Part shown: in pieces, positions 1-7,854 of the stretch
How positions within the stretch are numbered: position 1 is the stretch's first letter
Layout: each line of letters begins with the position of its first letter
Assembly: GCA_900543585.1 (NCBI GenBank)
Contig: UQRP01000007.1
Span: 1-64,000, forward strand
Source of the DNA: an uncultured Prevotella sp.
GTDB taxonomy: Bacteria; Bacteroidota; Bacteroidia; Bacteroidales; Bacteroidaceae
DNA: 64,000 bases
Reading direction: 5' to 3'
The notes under the pieces: model-generated
What the model saw: only the letters and a program-made list of their open reading frames with translations
The model's database searches: none
Told to the model about the DNA's origin: nothing
Translations under genes and position numbers: made by a program

Positions 1-4
1 CGTG

Positions 5-138
5 AGACCTCTCCGAGGTCTTTCCACTCTCCTCGCTCTATACCCCAGGTCGCTCACGTTCGCGGTGGCTTGCTTCGCTGCGCCACCGCGCCCGTTCGAC
101 GACCTGGGGTCATTCGCAGTGTGACCCCTCCGGGGTCA
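5..138. repeat. Cluster of three palindromes (REP-like)
   Basis: Three hairpins stand in a row. A 7-bp stem (5-11 with 15-21) and a 7-bp stem (122-128 with 132-138) each have the 3-base loop TCC. They are related copies of GACCYCTCCGRGGTC, differing by a paired T-A to C-G change. Between them lies a larger dyad: 10 bp (43-52 with 100-109) enclosing 9 bp (61-69 with 82-90). No gene covers the region. It resembles a repetitive extragenic palindrome cluster or a small non-autonomous element. The window starts here, so the left boundary is unknown. Confidence 0.6.
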
Positions 139-253
139 GTGCTAAGTGGTTACTCTGTCTGAAAATCTGTCTATTCTGTTACTCTGTCTTTAAAGTTGCG
201 AGCGGGAAGGCTCTCTCCCTAACCTTTGTGATATCATCTACCACTAATAAGGG

Positions 254-285
254 ATTGTGGAGGTGCGGGAAATGGGATAACTTTG
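254..285 (+). promoter_or_regulatory. Promoter of pstS
   Basis: ATTG at 254-257, a 20-base spacer, then TAACTTTG at 278-285 fit the Bacteroides-type promoter (TTTG, 19-21 bases, TAnnTTTG). The transcript would begin near 292, only about 12 bases before the ATG at 304. This excludes the in-frame TTG at 283, which is part of the -7 box. Confidence 0.75.
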
Positions 286-303
286 CGGCAAAATTGTAAT
301 AGC

Positions 304-1347
304 ATGCGAAAGGTTTCTGAGATAATCCTCTTTATGGCTGTCGCCGTGTTGGTGGCCTCGTGCCGCGGCAAGGGCGACAACCGCGTCGATGCTGAAGGTC
401 AGCTCCATGGCCGTCTGACCCTCTCCGGTGCCTTTGCCCTCTACCCATTGGCCGTGGCTTGGGCCGACGCCTTCCAGATGGCTCATCCCGGTGTGCGTAT
501 CGACCTCTCGGCGGGCGGCGCGGGGAAGGGTATCACCGACGCGCTGTCGGGCGTCGTCGACATCGGTATGGTGAGCCGTGAGCTCGAACCCGGTGAGACC
601 GCCCAGGGTGCCGTCGCTTTCGCCGTTGCGAAGGACGCCGTCGTGGCCACCGTCAACGCCAGGAACCCCAACCTCCCCGCCTTACTCCGTCACGGACTGT
701 CGCGTCAGACCGCCGAGGGCCTCTGGGTCACGGGAAAGGTGACGACATGGGGGCAGGTGGCCGGCAACGGCAGCAAGACCGCCGTCACCGTCTATTCGCG
801 TAGTGACGCCTGCGGAGCCGCCGGAACGTGGGCACAGTGGTTCGGAAAGAAGCAGGAGAACCTCGGCGGTACCGCCGTCTATGGCGACCCCGGTGCGGCC
901 CAGGCCGTACAGAAGGATGTCAACGGCATCGGCTTCAACAACATCGGCTATGCTTACGACATGCGGACGGGGCGGCCCACGCCGGGCCTCGTCGTCGTGC
1001 CCCTCGACGTCGACGGCAACGGACATATCGACAAAGAAGAGAACTTCTATGCCACACGCACCCAGCTCGCCGAAGCCATCGCCGCAGGCCGTTACCCCAT
1101 GCCCCCGGCCCGCAACCTCTACCTTGTCACCAAGGGTACGCCCCACGACGTAGTGCTCAGAGCCTTCCTGAAGTTTATCCTCACCGAAGGGCAGCGCATC
1201 GTGGTGCCTCAGGGCTATATCCATCTCGACAAGCAGGCCGTGGCCGCCTCGTTGCGGTTGTTGCAGCCGACGGGGAAGAAGGGCACGCCGACACCGCTGT
1301 CCGCGCCGAAGCGCCCTTCCGGCGACAAAACCATGAAAACAAAGTGA
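304..1347 (+). CDS. pstS: Phosphate ABC transporter substrate-binding lipoprotein PstS
   Basis: This is the substrate-binding protein of the high-affinity phosphate ABC transporter, anchored to a membrane facing the periplasm. The ATG at 304 gives a lipoprotein signal peptide with hydrophobic FMAVAVLVAS before the lipid-attachment Cys (VASC). Anion-binding loops typical of the PstS-like fold follow: SGAFALYPL, SAGGAGKGITD, DIGMVSRE and SRSDACGAAGTW. The length (347 residues) is normal. An in-frame TTG 21 bases upstream lies in the promoter and is not used. pstC follows after one base, so the genes are co-transcribed. Phosphate control is likely from family knowledge, but no Pho box was recognised. 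Confidence 0.9.
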   Translation: MRKVSEIILFMAVAVLVASCRGKGDNRVDAEGQLHGRLTLSGAFALYPLAVAWADAFQMAHPGVRIDLSAGGAGKGITDALSGVVDIGMVSRELEPGETAQGAVAFAVAKDAVVATVNARNPNLPALLRHGLSRQTAEGLWVTGKVTTWGQVAGNGSKTAVTVYSRSDACGAAGTWAQWFGKKQENLGGTAVYGDPGAAQAVQKDVNGIGFNNIGYAYDMRTGRPTPGLVVVPLDVDGNGHIDKEENFYATRTQLAEAIAAGRYPMPPARNLYLVTKGTPHDVVLRAFLKFILTEGQRIVVPQGYIHLDKQAVAASLRLLQPTGKKGTPTPLSAPKRPSGDKTMKTK

Positions 1348-1348
1348 T

Positions 1349-2230
1349 ATGCAGTTAAGATATTGGAAAGACCGAGTTGCCGGGTGGGTGATGGCGTTGT
1401 TGGCCGTTGCCGGCATCGTCCTCGTCGTGGGCCTCTTCGTGGGGCTCTGTGCCAAGGCCGCGCCCATCCTCCGTGAGCACTCCCTGTGGTCGCTGGTGAC
1501 GTCGATGGAGTGGAAGCCCAACAAAGGCGAGTTTGGCTTCCTGCCCTTCTTAGCGGGAACGACGGCCGTGACGCTGTTAGCCGTCGTCCTGGCCCTGCCG
1601 CTGTCGCTGCTGATGGCCGTCTATCTGTCGGAGTATGCCGACCGTCGTGTGCGCGGCTTCTCCAGTTCGTTGCTCGACATCCTCTCGGGTCTGCCCTCCG
1701 TCATCTACGGTGTGTGGGGCACCCTGCTCATCATCCCGTGGATATCGGAGTGGCTGGCTCCCGCCTTAGGGCTGTCGTCGGGGGGCTACACGCTCCTGGC
1801 CGGTGGCATCGTCTTAGGCGTGATGATCATCCCGTTGATGACGAGTCTCTTCGCCGAGCTCTTCGCCAGTGTGCCGCGCCAGCTCACCGAGGCCTCGCTG
1901 GCTTTAGGCTCCACACGCTGGCAGACCATCAAGTTCGTCGTCCTGCGCCGCAGCCTCGCCGGTATCGTGGCCACCGTGGTCTTAGCCGTGAGCCGCGCCA
2001 TGGGTGAGACCATCGCCGTGATGATGGTCTGTGGCAACCTCCCTGTCATCCCGCGCTCCCTCCTCGACGCCTGCTATCCCCTGCCCGCCCTCATCGCCAA
2101 CAACTACGGTGAGATGCTGTCCGTGCCGATGTACGACTCGGCGCTGATGCTAGCCGCCATGCTGCTCTTCGTCATGGTCGTGGCGTTTAATGTCGGGGCC
2201 AGGGTCGTGCTGAAGCGCGTGAAGGAATAG
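1349..2230 (+). CDS. pstC: Phosphate ABC transporter permease PstC
   Basis: Inner-membrane permease subunit that pairs with PstA to form the phosphate channel. The 293-residue protein has about six hydrophobic segments. It carries the ABC-permease coupling (EAA) loop near the middle of its C-terminal half (EASLALGSTRWQTIK followed by the conserved SRAMGET segment), which contacts the ATPase. It starts one base after the pstS stop. The next gene, pstA, is 129 bases away, across repeat DNA. Confidence 0.93.
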   Translation: MQLRYWKDRVAGWVMALLAVAGIVLVVGLFVGLCAKAAPILREHSLWSLVTSMEWKPNKGEFGFLPFLAGTTAVTLLAVVLALPLSLLMAVYLSEYADRRVRGFSSSLLDILSGLPSVIYGVWGTLLIIPWISEWLAPALGLSSGGYTLLAGGIVLGVMIIPLMTSLFAELFASVPRQLTEASLALGSTRWQTIKFVVLRRSLAGIVATVVLAVSRAMGETIAVMMVCGNLPVIPRSLLDACYPLPALIANNYGEMLSVPMYDSALMLAAMLLFVMVVAFNVGARVVLKRVKE

Positions 2231-2267
2231 GCGACGCTGCAAAGCAGCGTCCTACCGAACCCAGCCC
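2230..2267. repeat. 38-bp dispersed repeat, copy 1
   Basis: The 38 bases starting at the last base of the pstC stop recur exactly at 5101-5138. The core is the hairpin GACGCTGC-AAA-GCAGCGTC followed by a conserved CCTACCGAACCCAGCCC tail. Both copies sit between genes, directly after a 3' end. A small extragenic repeat family is likely. Confidence 0.8.
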
Positions 2268-2345
2268 ACCGGCAATACCAGCCCACCGGCAATGCCAAAA
2301 GGCGGCTCTCTCTGATGGCAATACCAAAGGGCGGCTCCTACTGAT
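2262..2345. repeat. Degenerate tandem repeats between pstC and pstA
   Basis: Two copies of AGCCCACCGGCAATRCC (from 2262) run into two adjacent 29-base units (2288-2316 and 2317-2345) that match at about 25 of 29 positions. The array fills the gap between pstC and pstA and leaves room for only 14 bases before the pstA start. Confidence 0.7.
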
Positions 2346-2359
2346 TAATCATTGACAAT

Positions 2360-3199
2360 ATGAGATTTATAGAAGAAAAGATAGTACGTGTGTTGATGGT
2401 CGTGAGCGTTGTCGCTGTGGCCTTCTTCGTCTTCAGTTTCATCGGCAGTATCCTGTGGCGTGGCCTGCCTGTGCTGACCTGGGATATGATCACCTCAGTG
2501 CCCGGTGGCGGATTCTATATCGGCGGCAAGGGTGGCTTCCTCAATGCCATCGTCGGGTCGCTGTATATCGTTGTGGCCTCGACACTGCTGGGCCTCCTCG
2601 TCGCCATCCCCGTCGTCTTCTACCTCAACGTCTATCTCAAGCCCACGTCGAAGTTGGCCGCTGCCACGCGTCTGGCCGGTGATGTCCTCTTCGGTGTGCC
2701 GTCTATCGTCTACGGTGCCTTCGCCTTCACCATCATGATAGCCTTGGGGATGCGGGCCTCGCTGCTCGGCGGTATCATCGTGGAGACACTTCTGGTCATA
2801 CCTATCTTAATTAGGAGCATCGACGAGGTGGCGAAGAACATCCCCAAGGACCTGCTGGAGTCGTCGTTCAGTCTCGGCGCCACACGTCTCGACACCATGG
2901 GCGTCATCCTCCGTCAGATCGCCCCCGCCATCGCCACGGCGACGCTGTTGGCTGTGGGCAGGAGCATCGGTGATGCGGCCGGTGTGATGTTCACCGCCGG
3001 TTTCTCCGACCAGATACCCGAATACCTCGACGACCCCGCTGCTACACTGCCGTTGAGTGTCTTCTTCCAGCTCAGCTCTCCGATGCCCGATATCCTGGAC
3101 CGCGCCTATGCCGCCGCCCTGCTGCTCACCGTCATCGTCCTCGTGCTGAGTCTCTCGGGCCGCTTCATCCTGCACCACTTCTCCAAGAACAAGATATAG
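2360..3199 (+). CDS. pstA: Phosphate ABC transporter permease PstA
   Basis: Second permease subunit of the phosphate importer, 279 residues with six predicted membrane segments. It has the EAA-type loop ESSFSLGATRLDTMGVILRQ followed by an AVGRSIGDAAG segment, as in PstA. In most bacteria pstB (ATPase) and phoU follow; here the next gene is pckA, with its own promoter, so the ATPase must be encoded elsewhere if the transporter works. Confidence 0.93.
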   Translation: MRFIEEKIVRVLMVVSVVAVAFFVFSFIGSILWRGLPVLTWDMITSVPGGGFYIGGKGGFLNAIVGSLYIVVASTLLGLLVAIPVVFYLNVYLKPTSKLAAATRLAGDVLFGVPSIVYGAFAFTIMIALGMRASLLGGIIVETLLVIPILIRSIDEVAKNIPKDLLESSFSLGATRLDTMGVILRQIAPAIATATLLAVGRSIGDAAGVMFTAGFSDQIPEYLDDPAATLPLSVFFQLSSPMPDILDRAYAAALLLTVIVLVLSLSGRFILHHFSKNKI

Positions 3200-3292
3200 G
3201 TTAAAGGTCAGACGGATTCTGCAAATGCTACTTTGCAAAGTGTGTTTTGCAAAACGACCTGTCAACCTGTAGGCTTTTATAATCTTTAACCT
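3198..3292. promoter_or_regulatory. Palindromes between pstA and pckA
   Basis: AGGTTAAAG (3198-3206) and CTTTAACCT (3284-3292) form a 9-bp long-range inverted repeat. Inside are two perfect 10-bp palindromes, CTTTGCAAAG (3231-3240) and TTTTGCAAAA (3245-3254), with centres 14 bp apart. They could be operator half-sites acting on the pckA promoter or a weak 3' structure of the pst mRNA. No regulator can be named. Confidence 0.45.
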
Positions 3293-3331
3293 AAAAAGCA
3301 TGTAGGGCGCGGGAAAATTTTCGTCGCAATC

Positions 3332-3362
3332 TTTGTGGGGTGTTATCTTTTTGCTACCTTTG
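3332..3362 (+). promoter_or_regulatory. Promoter of pckA
   Basis: TTTG at 3332-3335, a 19-base spacer and TACCTTTG at 3355-3362 match the Bacteroides-type promoter exactly. The expected transcript start, near 3369, leaves a leader of about 41 bases before the ATG at 3410. The GTG at 3335, which opens a longer frame, overlaps the -33 box and cannot be the start. Confidence 0.85.
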
Positions 3363-3409
3363 CAATCGGTAAAAAGAATTATATTCACAACTTAAATACA
3401 TTTTATAAA

Positions 3410-5026
3410 ATGGCAAAGTTTGATAAATCAGTTTTAGCAAGCTACGGAATCCAGACAGGTACTGCTGAGGTTCTGTACAATCCTTCTTACGAGGTGCTGT
3501 TCAACGAGGAGACCAAGAAAGGCCTTGAGGGCTACGAGGTTGGTCACGAGACAGAGTTAGGTGCTGTCGACGTGTTCACCGGTATCTACACAGGTCGTTC
3601 TCCTAAGGATAAGTTCATCGTTGACGATGAGACTTCTCACGACACCGTATGGTGGGACTCTGAGGAGTATCACAACGATAACCACCGCGCTACCAAGGAG
3701 GCTTGGAATGCTGTGAAGGAGATTGCCAAGAAGGAGCTCTCCAACAAGAAGCTGTATGTCGTTGATGGTTTCTGCGGCACACACCGCGACACCCGCATGA
3801 AGGTTCGCTTCATCGTGGAGGTGGCATGGCAGGCTCACTTCGTGACAAATATGTTCATCCGTCCGAAGACAACTGCTGACTTCGAGCAGGAGCCCGACTT
3901 CATCGTCTACAGTGCTTCAAAGGCAAAGGTAGAGAACTGGAAGGAGCTGGGTCTTCACTCTGAGACTTGCGTGATGTTCAACGTCACCAGCAAGGAGCAG
4001 GTGATCATCAACACATGGTATGGTGGTGAGATGAAGAAGGGTATGTTCTCTATGCAGAACTACTTCTTGCCGCTGAAGGGCATCGCTTCCATGCACTGCT
4101 CTGCTAACACAGACAAGAACGGTGAGAACACCGCTATCTTCTTCGGTCTGTCTGGTACAGGTAAGACCACGCTGTCTACCGATCCTAAGCGTCTGCTTAT
4201 CGGTGATGACGAGCACGGATGGGACGACAAGGGTGTCTTCAACCTCGAGGGTGGCTGCTATGCTAAGGTCATCAACCTGGATAAGGACGCTGAGCCTGAC
4301 ATCTACGGTGCTATCACACGTGACGCTCTGCTTGAGAACGTTACTGTTGACAAGGACGGCAAGATCGACTTCGCTGATAAGAGCGTCACTGAGAACACAC
4401 GTGTCAGCTATCCTATCTATCACATCAAGAACATCCAGCGTCCTGAGAGCGAGGGTCCCGCTGCTAAGCAGGTTATCTTCCTGAGCGCTGACGCCTTCGG
4501 TGTGCTGCCTCCTGTTTCTATCCTGAACGCTGAGCAGACAAAGTACTACTTCCTCTCTGGCTTCACAGCTAAGCTGGCTGGTACAGAGCGTGGTATCACA
4601 GAGCCGACTCCGACATTCTCTGCTTGCTTCGGCCAGGCCTTCCTGGAGCTGCATCCTACAAAGTATGCTGAGGAGCTCGTCCGCCACATGGAGAAGAGCG
4701 GTGCTAAGGCATATCTGGTGAACACAGGTTGGAACGGTACCGGCAAGCGTATCTCTATCCGTGATACACGTGGTATCATCGACCGTATCCTCGACCACGA
4801 GATCGACAAGGCTCCTACGAAGACAATTCCTTACTTCAACTTCGTTGTTCCTACAGAGCTCGAGGGCGTGAACAAGGACATCCTGGATCCTCGCGATACT
4901 TACAAGGATGCTTCTGAGTGGGACGCTAAGGCCAAGGATCTGGCTGCTCGCTTCATCAAGAACTTCAAGAAGTATGAGGGCAACGAGGCTGGTAAGGCTC
5001 TCGTCGCTGCTGGTCCCCAGCTCTAA
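3410..5026 (+). CDS. pckA: Phosphoenolpyruvate carboxykinase (ATP)
   Basis: Cytosolic enzyme interconverting oxaloacetate + ATP and PEP + CO2 + ADP. In fermenting Bacteroidales it often runs towards oxaloacetate, feeding the succinate branch. The 538-residue protein has the ATP-type P-loop GLSGTGKTTLS (near residue 245), followed by LIGDDEHGW with metal-binding acidic residues, and the substrate-loop segment FTGIYTGRSPKDKF near the N terminus. The start MAKFDKSVL at 3410 fits the promoter and family length. Codon use resembles that of the ribosomal genes, consistent with high expression. A strong terminator follows. Confidence 0.97.
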   Translation: MAKFDKSVLASYGIQTGTAEVLYNPSYEVLFNEETKKGLEGYEVGHETELGAVDVFTGIYTGRSPKDKFIVDDETSHDTVWWDSEEYHNDNHRATKEAWNAVKEIAKKELSNKKLYVVDGFCGTHRDTRMKVRFIVEVAWQAHFVTNMFIRPKTTADFEQEPDFIVYSASKAKVENWKELGLHSETCVMFNVTSKEQVIINTWYGGEMKKGMFSMQNYFLPLKGIASMHCSANTDKNGENTAIFFGLSGTGKTTLSTDPKRLLIGDDEHGWDDKGVFNLEGGCYAKVINLDKDAEPDIYGAITRDALLENVTVDKDGKIDFADKSVTENTRVSYPIYHIKNIQRPESEGPAAKQVIFLSADAFGVLPPVSILNAEQTKYYFLSGFTAKLAGTERGITEPTPTFSACFGQAFLELHPTKYAEELVRHMEKSGAKAYLVNTGWNGTGKRISIRDTRGIIDRILDHEIDKAPTKTIPYFNFVVPTELEGVNKDILDPRDTYKDASEWDAKAKDLAARFIKNFKKYEGNEAGKALVAAGPQL

Positions 5027-5047
5027 GCTTATACCTCTCTAAAATAA

Positions 5048-5086
5048 AATCGCCCGCCTGCAAGTTTGCAGACGGGCGATTTCTTT
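5048..5086 (+). terminator. Rho-independent terminator of pckA
   Basis: AATCGCCCG plus an inner CTGCAA pair with TTGCAG and CGGGCGATT around a short loop, followed by TTTCTTTTTT. It lies 22 bases after the pckA stop. Confidence 0.9.
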
Positions 5087-5100
5087 TTTGGCGGTGATGG

Positions 5101-5138
5101 GGCGACGCTGCAAAGCAGCGTCCTACCGAACCCAGCCC
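5101..5138. repeat. 38-bp dispersed repeat, copy 2
   Basis: Identical over 38 bases to 2230-2267, with the same hairpin and tail, placed just after the pckA terminator. Confidence 0.8.
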
Positions 5139-5176
5139 TACCATCTATCTCCTTTCATCTCCTTTCATCTATTCAT

Positions 5177-5218
5177 TAACACCTAACACCTAACACCCAA
5201 CACCCAACACCTATCACC
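5177..5218. repeat. Heptamer tandem repeat
   Basis: Six consecutive 7-base units, five of the form YAACACC and a last TATCACC, end one base before the stop codon of the minus-strand prenyl synthase gene. Just upstream (about 5143-5172) is another short repeat of the type ATCTCCTTTC. Confidence 0.75.
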
Positions 5219-6196
5219 TTATTTATCCCTCTCTATGACGTAGTCGAGGTAGGCTTTGAGGCTGGCTTTGATATCGTCGTCGTGGACATCCAGGTCGAGC
5301 ATAGCCATGGCTTCGGCGTGGAGCTCCCACATGCGCTTTTCAGCGTATTCGATGCCGCCGTTGTTCTTTGTGAAGACGACGAGGCGGTCTATTTCCTCTT
5401 TTGTCACGGTGCCGTCCTTGACCTTATAAGCTATCTTCAGCATCTCCTCGTCGTGGGTGCTGTTCAGGGCGTAGATGACGGGGAGGGTGAGCTTACCCTC
5501 GGCCATGTCGTTGCCGGTGGGCTTGCCAATCTTCGACTGGTCGTAGTAGTCGAAGATGTCGTCACGAATCTGGAAGATGATGCCGAGGTTGCGGCCAAAG
5601 GTCTTGGCATTCTCTATCTCCTCCTCGGGAGCCCCGGCGCTGAGGGCACCGATGGCGGCGCAGGCTTCGAAGAGCGCTGCCGTCTTCTGGCTGATGACCT
5701 GGTAGTAGGCGTCTTCCGAGATGTTATGGCTGTTGATATTTGAGAGTTGTAGAATCTCACCGTTGGAGAGGGTGCGTCCAAGCTCGGCGAGGTATCTGAC
5801 GATGATCTCGCTATGGGTGTAGCTGACGTGGAGGAGTGCAGTGGAGAGGATGTAGTCGCCCACAAGCACCGCCACCTTGTTATCGAAGAGTTTGTTGACA
5901 CTGGCCTGCCCGCGCCGCTCGGCACTCTCGTCGACGACGTCGTCGTGGACGAGGGAGGCGGTGTGGAGGAGCTCCAGGCCTACGGCAGCATGGAGGGTGA
6001 CATCAGAAACCTCGCCCACACTCTTGGCCATGAGGAGGATGAGCATGGGGCGCATGCGCTTGCCGGCGCGCTGCTTGATATGGTCGAGGGCTTGCTGGAG
6101 CAGCCCGTTGTTATGGCTCAGGGAGCGGTTGAAAAGTTCTGTGAAATCGTTGAGCTCTGAGGCTATCGGTTGCCTTATCGTTGACAAGTAATCCAT
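5219..6196 (-). CDS. Polyprenyl (octaprenyl/heptaprenyl-type) diphosphate synthase
   Basis: Class I trans-prenyltransferase that adds isopentenyl units to farnesyl or geranylgeranyl diphosphate, most likely making the menaquinone side chain. In the 325-residue protein the first Asp-rich motif is HDDVVD (D85, D86, D89) and the second IRDDIFDY (D212, D213, D216). The bulk upstream of the first motif fits a long-chain synthase, but chain length cannot be read from sequence. ATG at 6196 is chosen over the in-frame GTG at 6199. It converges with pckA. Its quinone product would serve Ndh and NarGHI encoded further right. Confidence 0.9.
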   Translation of the reverse strand: MDYLSTIRQPIASELNDFTELFNRSLSHNNGLLQQALDHIKQRAGKRMRPMLILLMAKSVGEVSDVTLHAAVGLELLHTASLVHDDVVDESAERRGQASVNKLFDNKVAVLVGDYILSTALLHVSYTHSEIIVRYLAELGRTLSNGEILQLSNINSHNISEDAYYQVISQKTAALFEACAAIGALSAGAPEEEIENAKTFGRNLGIIFQIRDDIFDYYDQSKIGKPTGNDMAEGKLTLPVIYALNSTHDEEMLKIAYKVKDGTVTKEEIDRLVVFTKNNGGIEYAEKRMWELHAEAMAMLDLDVHDDDIKASLKAYLDYVIERDK

Positions 6197-6377
6197 CACG
6201 TTCGTAATTTCCTACAAAATTAATTATTTTGTCGCACATAGCGTGTCTTTCACGTAAGTTTTTAAGGAATAATCGCAATTCTTTTTAGAATTCGCCGTCG
6301 CATTGTGAAGATAAGGCGGCTAAAGGGCGGCTGAATTGTTAAACTATTGTAAAAGACGCATTGAAACGGCTTGATTG

Positions 6378-6409
6378 TTTGCGTGTTACATATTATAGTA
6401 GTACCTTTG
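6378..6409 (+). promoter_or_regulatory. Main promoter of the ribosomal protein cluster
   Basis: TTTG at 6378-6381, a 20-base spacer and TACCTTTG at 6402-6409 match the Bacteroides-type promoter. Transcription should start near 6416, giving a leader of about 177 bases before rplC. Confidence 0.85.
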
Positions 6410-6415
6410 CACCCG

Positions 6416-6592
6416 CAAAAATGAGTATTGCGCTGGCAGCTTGCCATCAATACGCTGGAAGTTAGCGCTTTGGCCTTCAAACGCGAAGAAGAAAAGAGCT
6501 CTCTTTTTAAGTGTGTTATGAGCATGCAGTTGGTGCGCCATTTAAAAAGAGAACAAAAACATATCATTTTATAATTTAAAATTAATACTGAA
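6416..6592 (+). promoter_or_regulatory. Structured leader of the ribosomal protein operon
   Basis: Two strong hairpins occupy the untranslated leader. The first (6425-6453) has the outer stem GTATTG/CAATAC and the inner stem TGGCA-GCT-TGCCA. The second (6500-6552) has the perfect 11-bp stem TCTCTTTTTAA/TTAAAAAGAGA, extendable by three pairs. Such leaders often bind an r-protein of the operon (L4 in E. coli) for feedback control; this role is inference. A 14-codon frame (6421-6465) exists but has no supporting signal. Confidence 0.55.
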
Positions 6593-7207
6593 ATGCCAGG
6601 ATTAATCGGAAGAAAAATCGGAATGACATCCGTTTTCAGTGCCGACGGCAAGAATGTGCCGTGCACTGTTATCGAAGCTGGTCCTTGTGTTGTTACCCAG
6701 GTTAAGACCGTAGAGAAGGACGGCTACAAGGCTGTTCAGCTCGGTTACGCTGAGGCAAAGGAGAAGAGAACCAACAAGCCTATGGCAGGTATCTTCAAGA
6801 AAGCCGGTACAACACCAAAGAAGCACTTGGCCGAGTTCAAGTTTGACGAGGAGTATAACCTCGGCGACACCATCACAGTAGATCTGTTCAAGGACGCTGA
6901 GTTCGTTGACGTTATCGGCACTTCTAAAGGTAAAGGCTTCCAGGGCGTTGTGAAGCGTCATGGTTTCGGCGGTGTAGGCCAGGCCACTCACGGCCAGGAC
7001 GACCGTCTTCGCAAGCCGGGTTCCATCGGTGCCTGCTCTTATCCTGCAAAGGTCTTCAAGGGCATGCGCATGGGTGGCCAGATGGGAGGCGACAGAGTGA
7101 CAACTCAGAACCTCCGTGTGTTAAAGGTGATTCCGGAGCAGAACCTGCTCATCGTGAAGGGTTCCACAGCCGGATTCAATGGTTCAACCGTTTTAATTGA
7201 GAAGTAA
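6593..7207 (+). CDS. rplC: 50S ribosomal protein L3
   Basis: L3 (204 residues) nucleates 50S assembly and reaches the peptidyl transferase centre. It begins MPGLIGRKIGM and contains the conserved segment GGVGQATHGQ with the usual glutamine modification site, then PGSIGACSYPAKVFKGMRM. It is the first gene of the cluster: rpsJ, which normally precedes it, is absent. Its TAA overlaps the rplD ATG (TAATG). Confidence 0.98.
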   Translation: MPGLIGRKIGMTSVFSADGKNVPCTVIEAGPCVVTQVKTVEKDGYKAVQLGYAEAKEKRTNKPMAGIFKKAGTTPKKHLAEFKFDEEYNLGDTITVDLFKDAEFVDVIGTSKGKGFQGVVKRHGFGGVGQATHGQDDRLRKPGSIGACSYPAKVFKGMRMGGQMGGDRVTTQNLRVLKVIPEQNLLIVKGSTAGFNGSTVLIEK

Positions 7208-7836
7208 TGGAAGTCAGCGTTTTGAATATCAACGGTCAGGAGACCGGAAGGAAAGTCAATCTCAACGACTCTGTCTTTGGTATCGAGCCCAACGACCATG
7301 TCATCTATCTCGATGTCAAGCAGTATATGGCCAACCAGCGCCAGGGCACTGCTAAATCTAAGGAGAGAAGCGAGCACGCCGGTTCTACCCGCAAGCTCGG
7401 CCGTCAGAAGGGCGGTGGCGGTGCACGCCGTGGTGACATCAACTCACCTCTGCTCAAGGGTGGTGGCCGCGTCTTCGGTCCTACACCTCGTGACTACGGC
7501 TTCAAGCTGAACAAGAAAGTAAAGATTCTTGCCCGCAAGTCCGCTCTCTCTTACAAGGCAAAGGATAACGACATCATCGTTGTCGACAACTTCAACATCG
7601 AGGCTCCTAAGACAAAAGATTTCGTAAATATTACTAAAAATCTTAAAGTCGAGGGCAAGAAAGTTCTCGTTGTTTTGCCGGAAGTAAATAAAAATGTATA
7701 TTTGTCCGCTCGCAACCTCAAGAAGGCTCAGATCATGAGCGCTGCCGACATCAACACGTACAAGATTTTGAACGCTGATGTGCTGGTTATCGCTGAGGGT
7801 TCTCTTGAGAAGATTGACAGCGTGCTTAACAAGTAA
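7207..7836 (+). CDS. rplD: 50S ribosomal protein L4
   Basis: L4 (209 residues) binds 23S rRNA and lines the exit tunnel with its extended loop, seen here as RKLGRQKGGGGARRGD. In E. coli it also represses its own operon; whether it does so here through the leader at 6416-6592 is unknown. Its ATG overlaps the rplC stop, implying coupled translation. Confidence 0.97.
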   Translation: MEVSVLNINGQETGRKVNLNDSVFGIEPNDHVIYLDVKQYMANQRQGTAKSKERSEHAGSTRKLGRQKGGGGARRGDINSPLLKGGGRVFGPTPRDYGFKLNKKVKILARKSALSYKAKDNDIIVVDNFNIEAPKTKDFVNITKNLKVEGKKVLVVLPEVNKNVYLSARNLKKAQIMSAADINTYKILNADVLVIAEGSLEKIDSVLNK

Positions 7837-7854
7837 TTTGGAGGATAGACAGAA

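Noticed and set aside
283..303. Extended TTG start of pstS
   Set aside because: The TTG is the end of the promoter box TAACTTTG; the signal peptide begins cleanly at the ATG at 304.
3335..3409. Extended GTG start of pckA
   Set aside because: It lies in the -33 element of a perfect promoter; the family start is at 3410.
6421..6465. Fourteen-codon leader peptide in the ribosomal operon leader
   Set aside because: It begins only about five bases after the predicted transcript start, and the same bases form a strong hairpin; no sign of coding selection.
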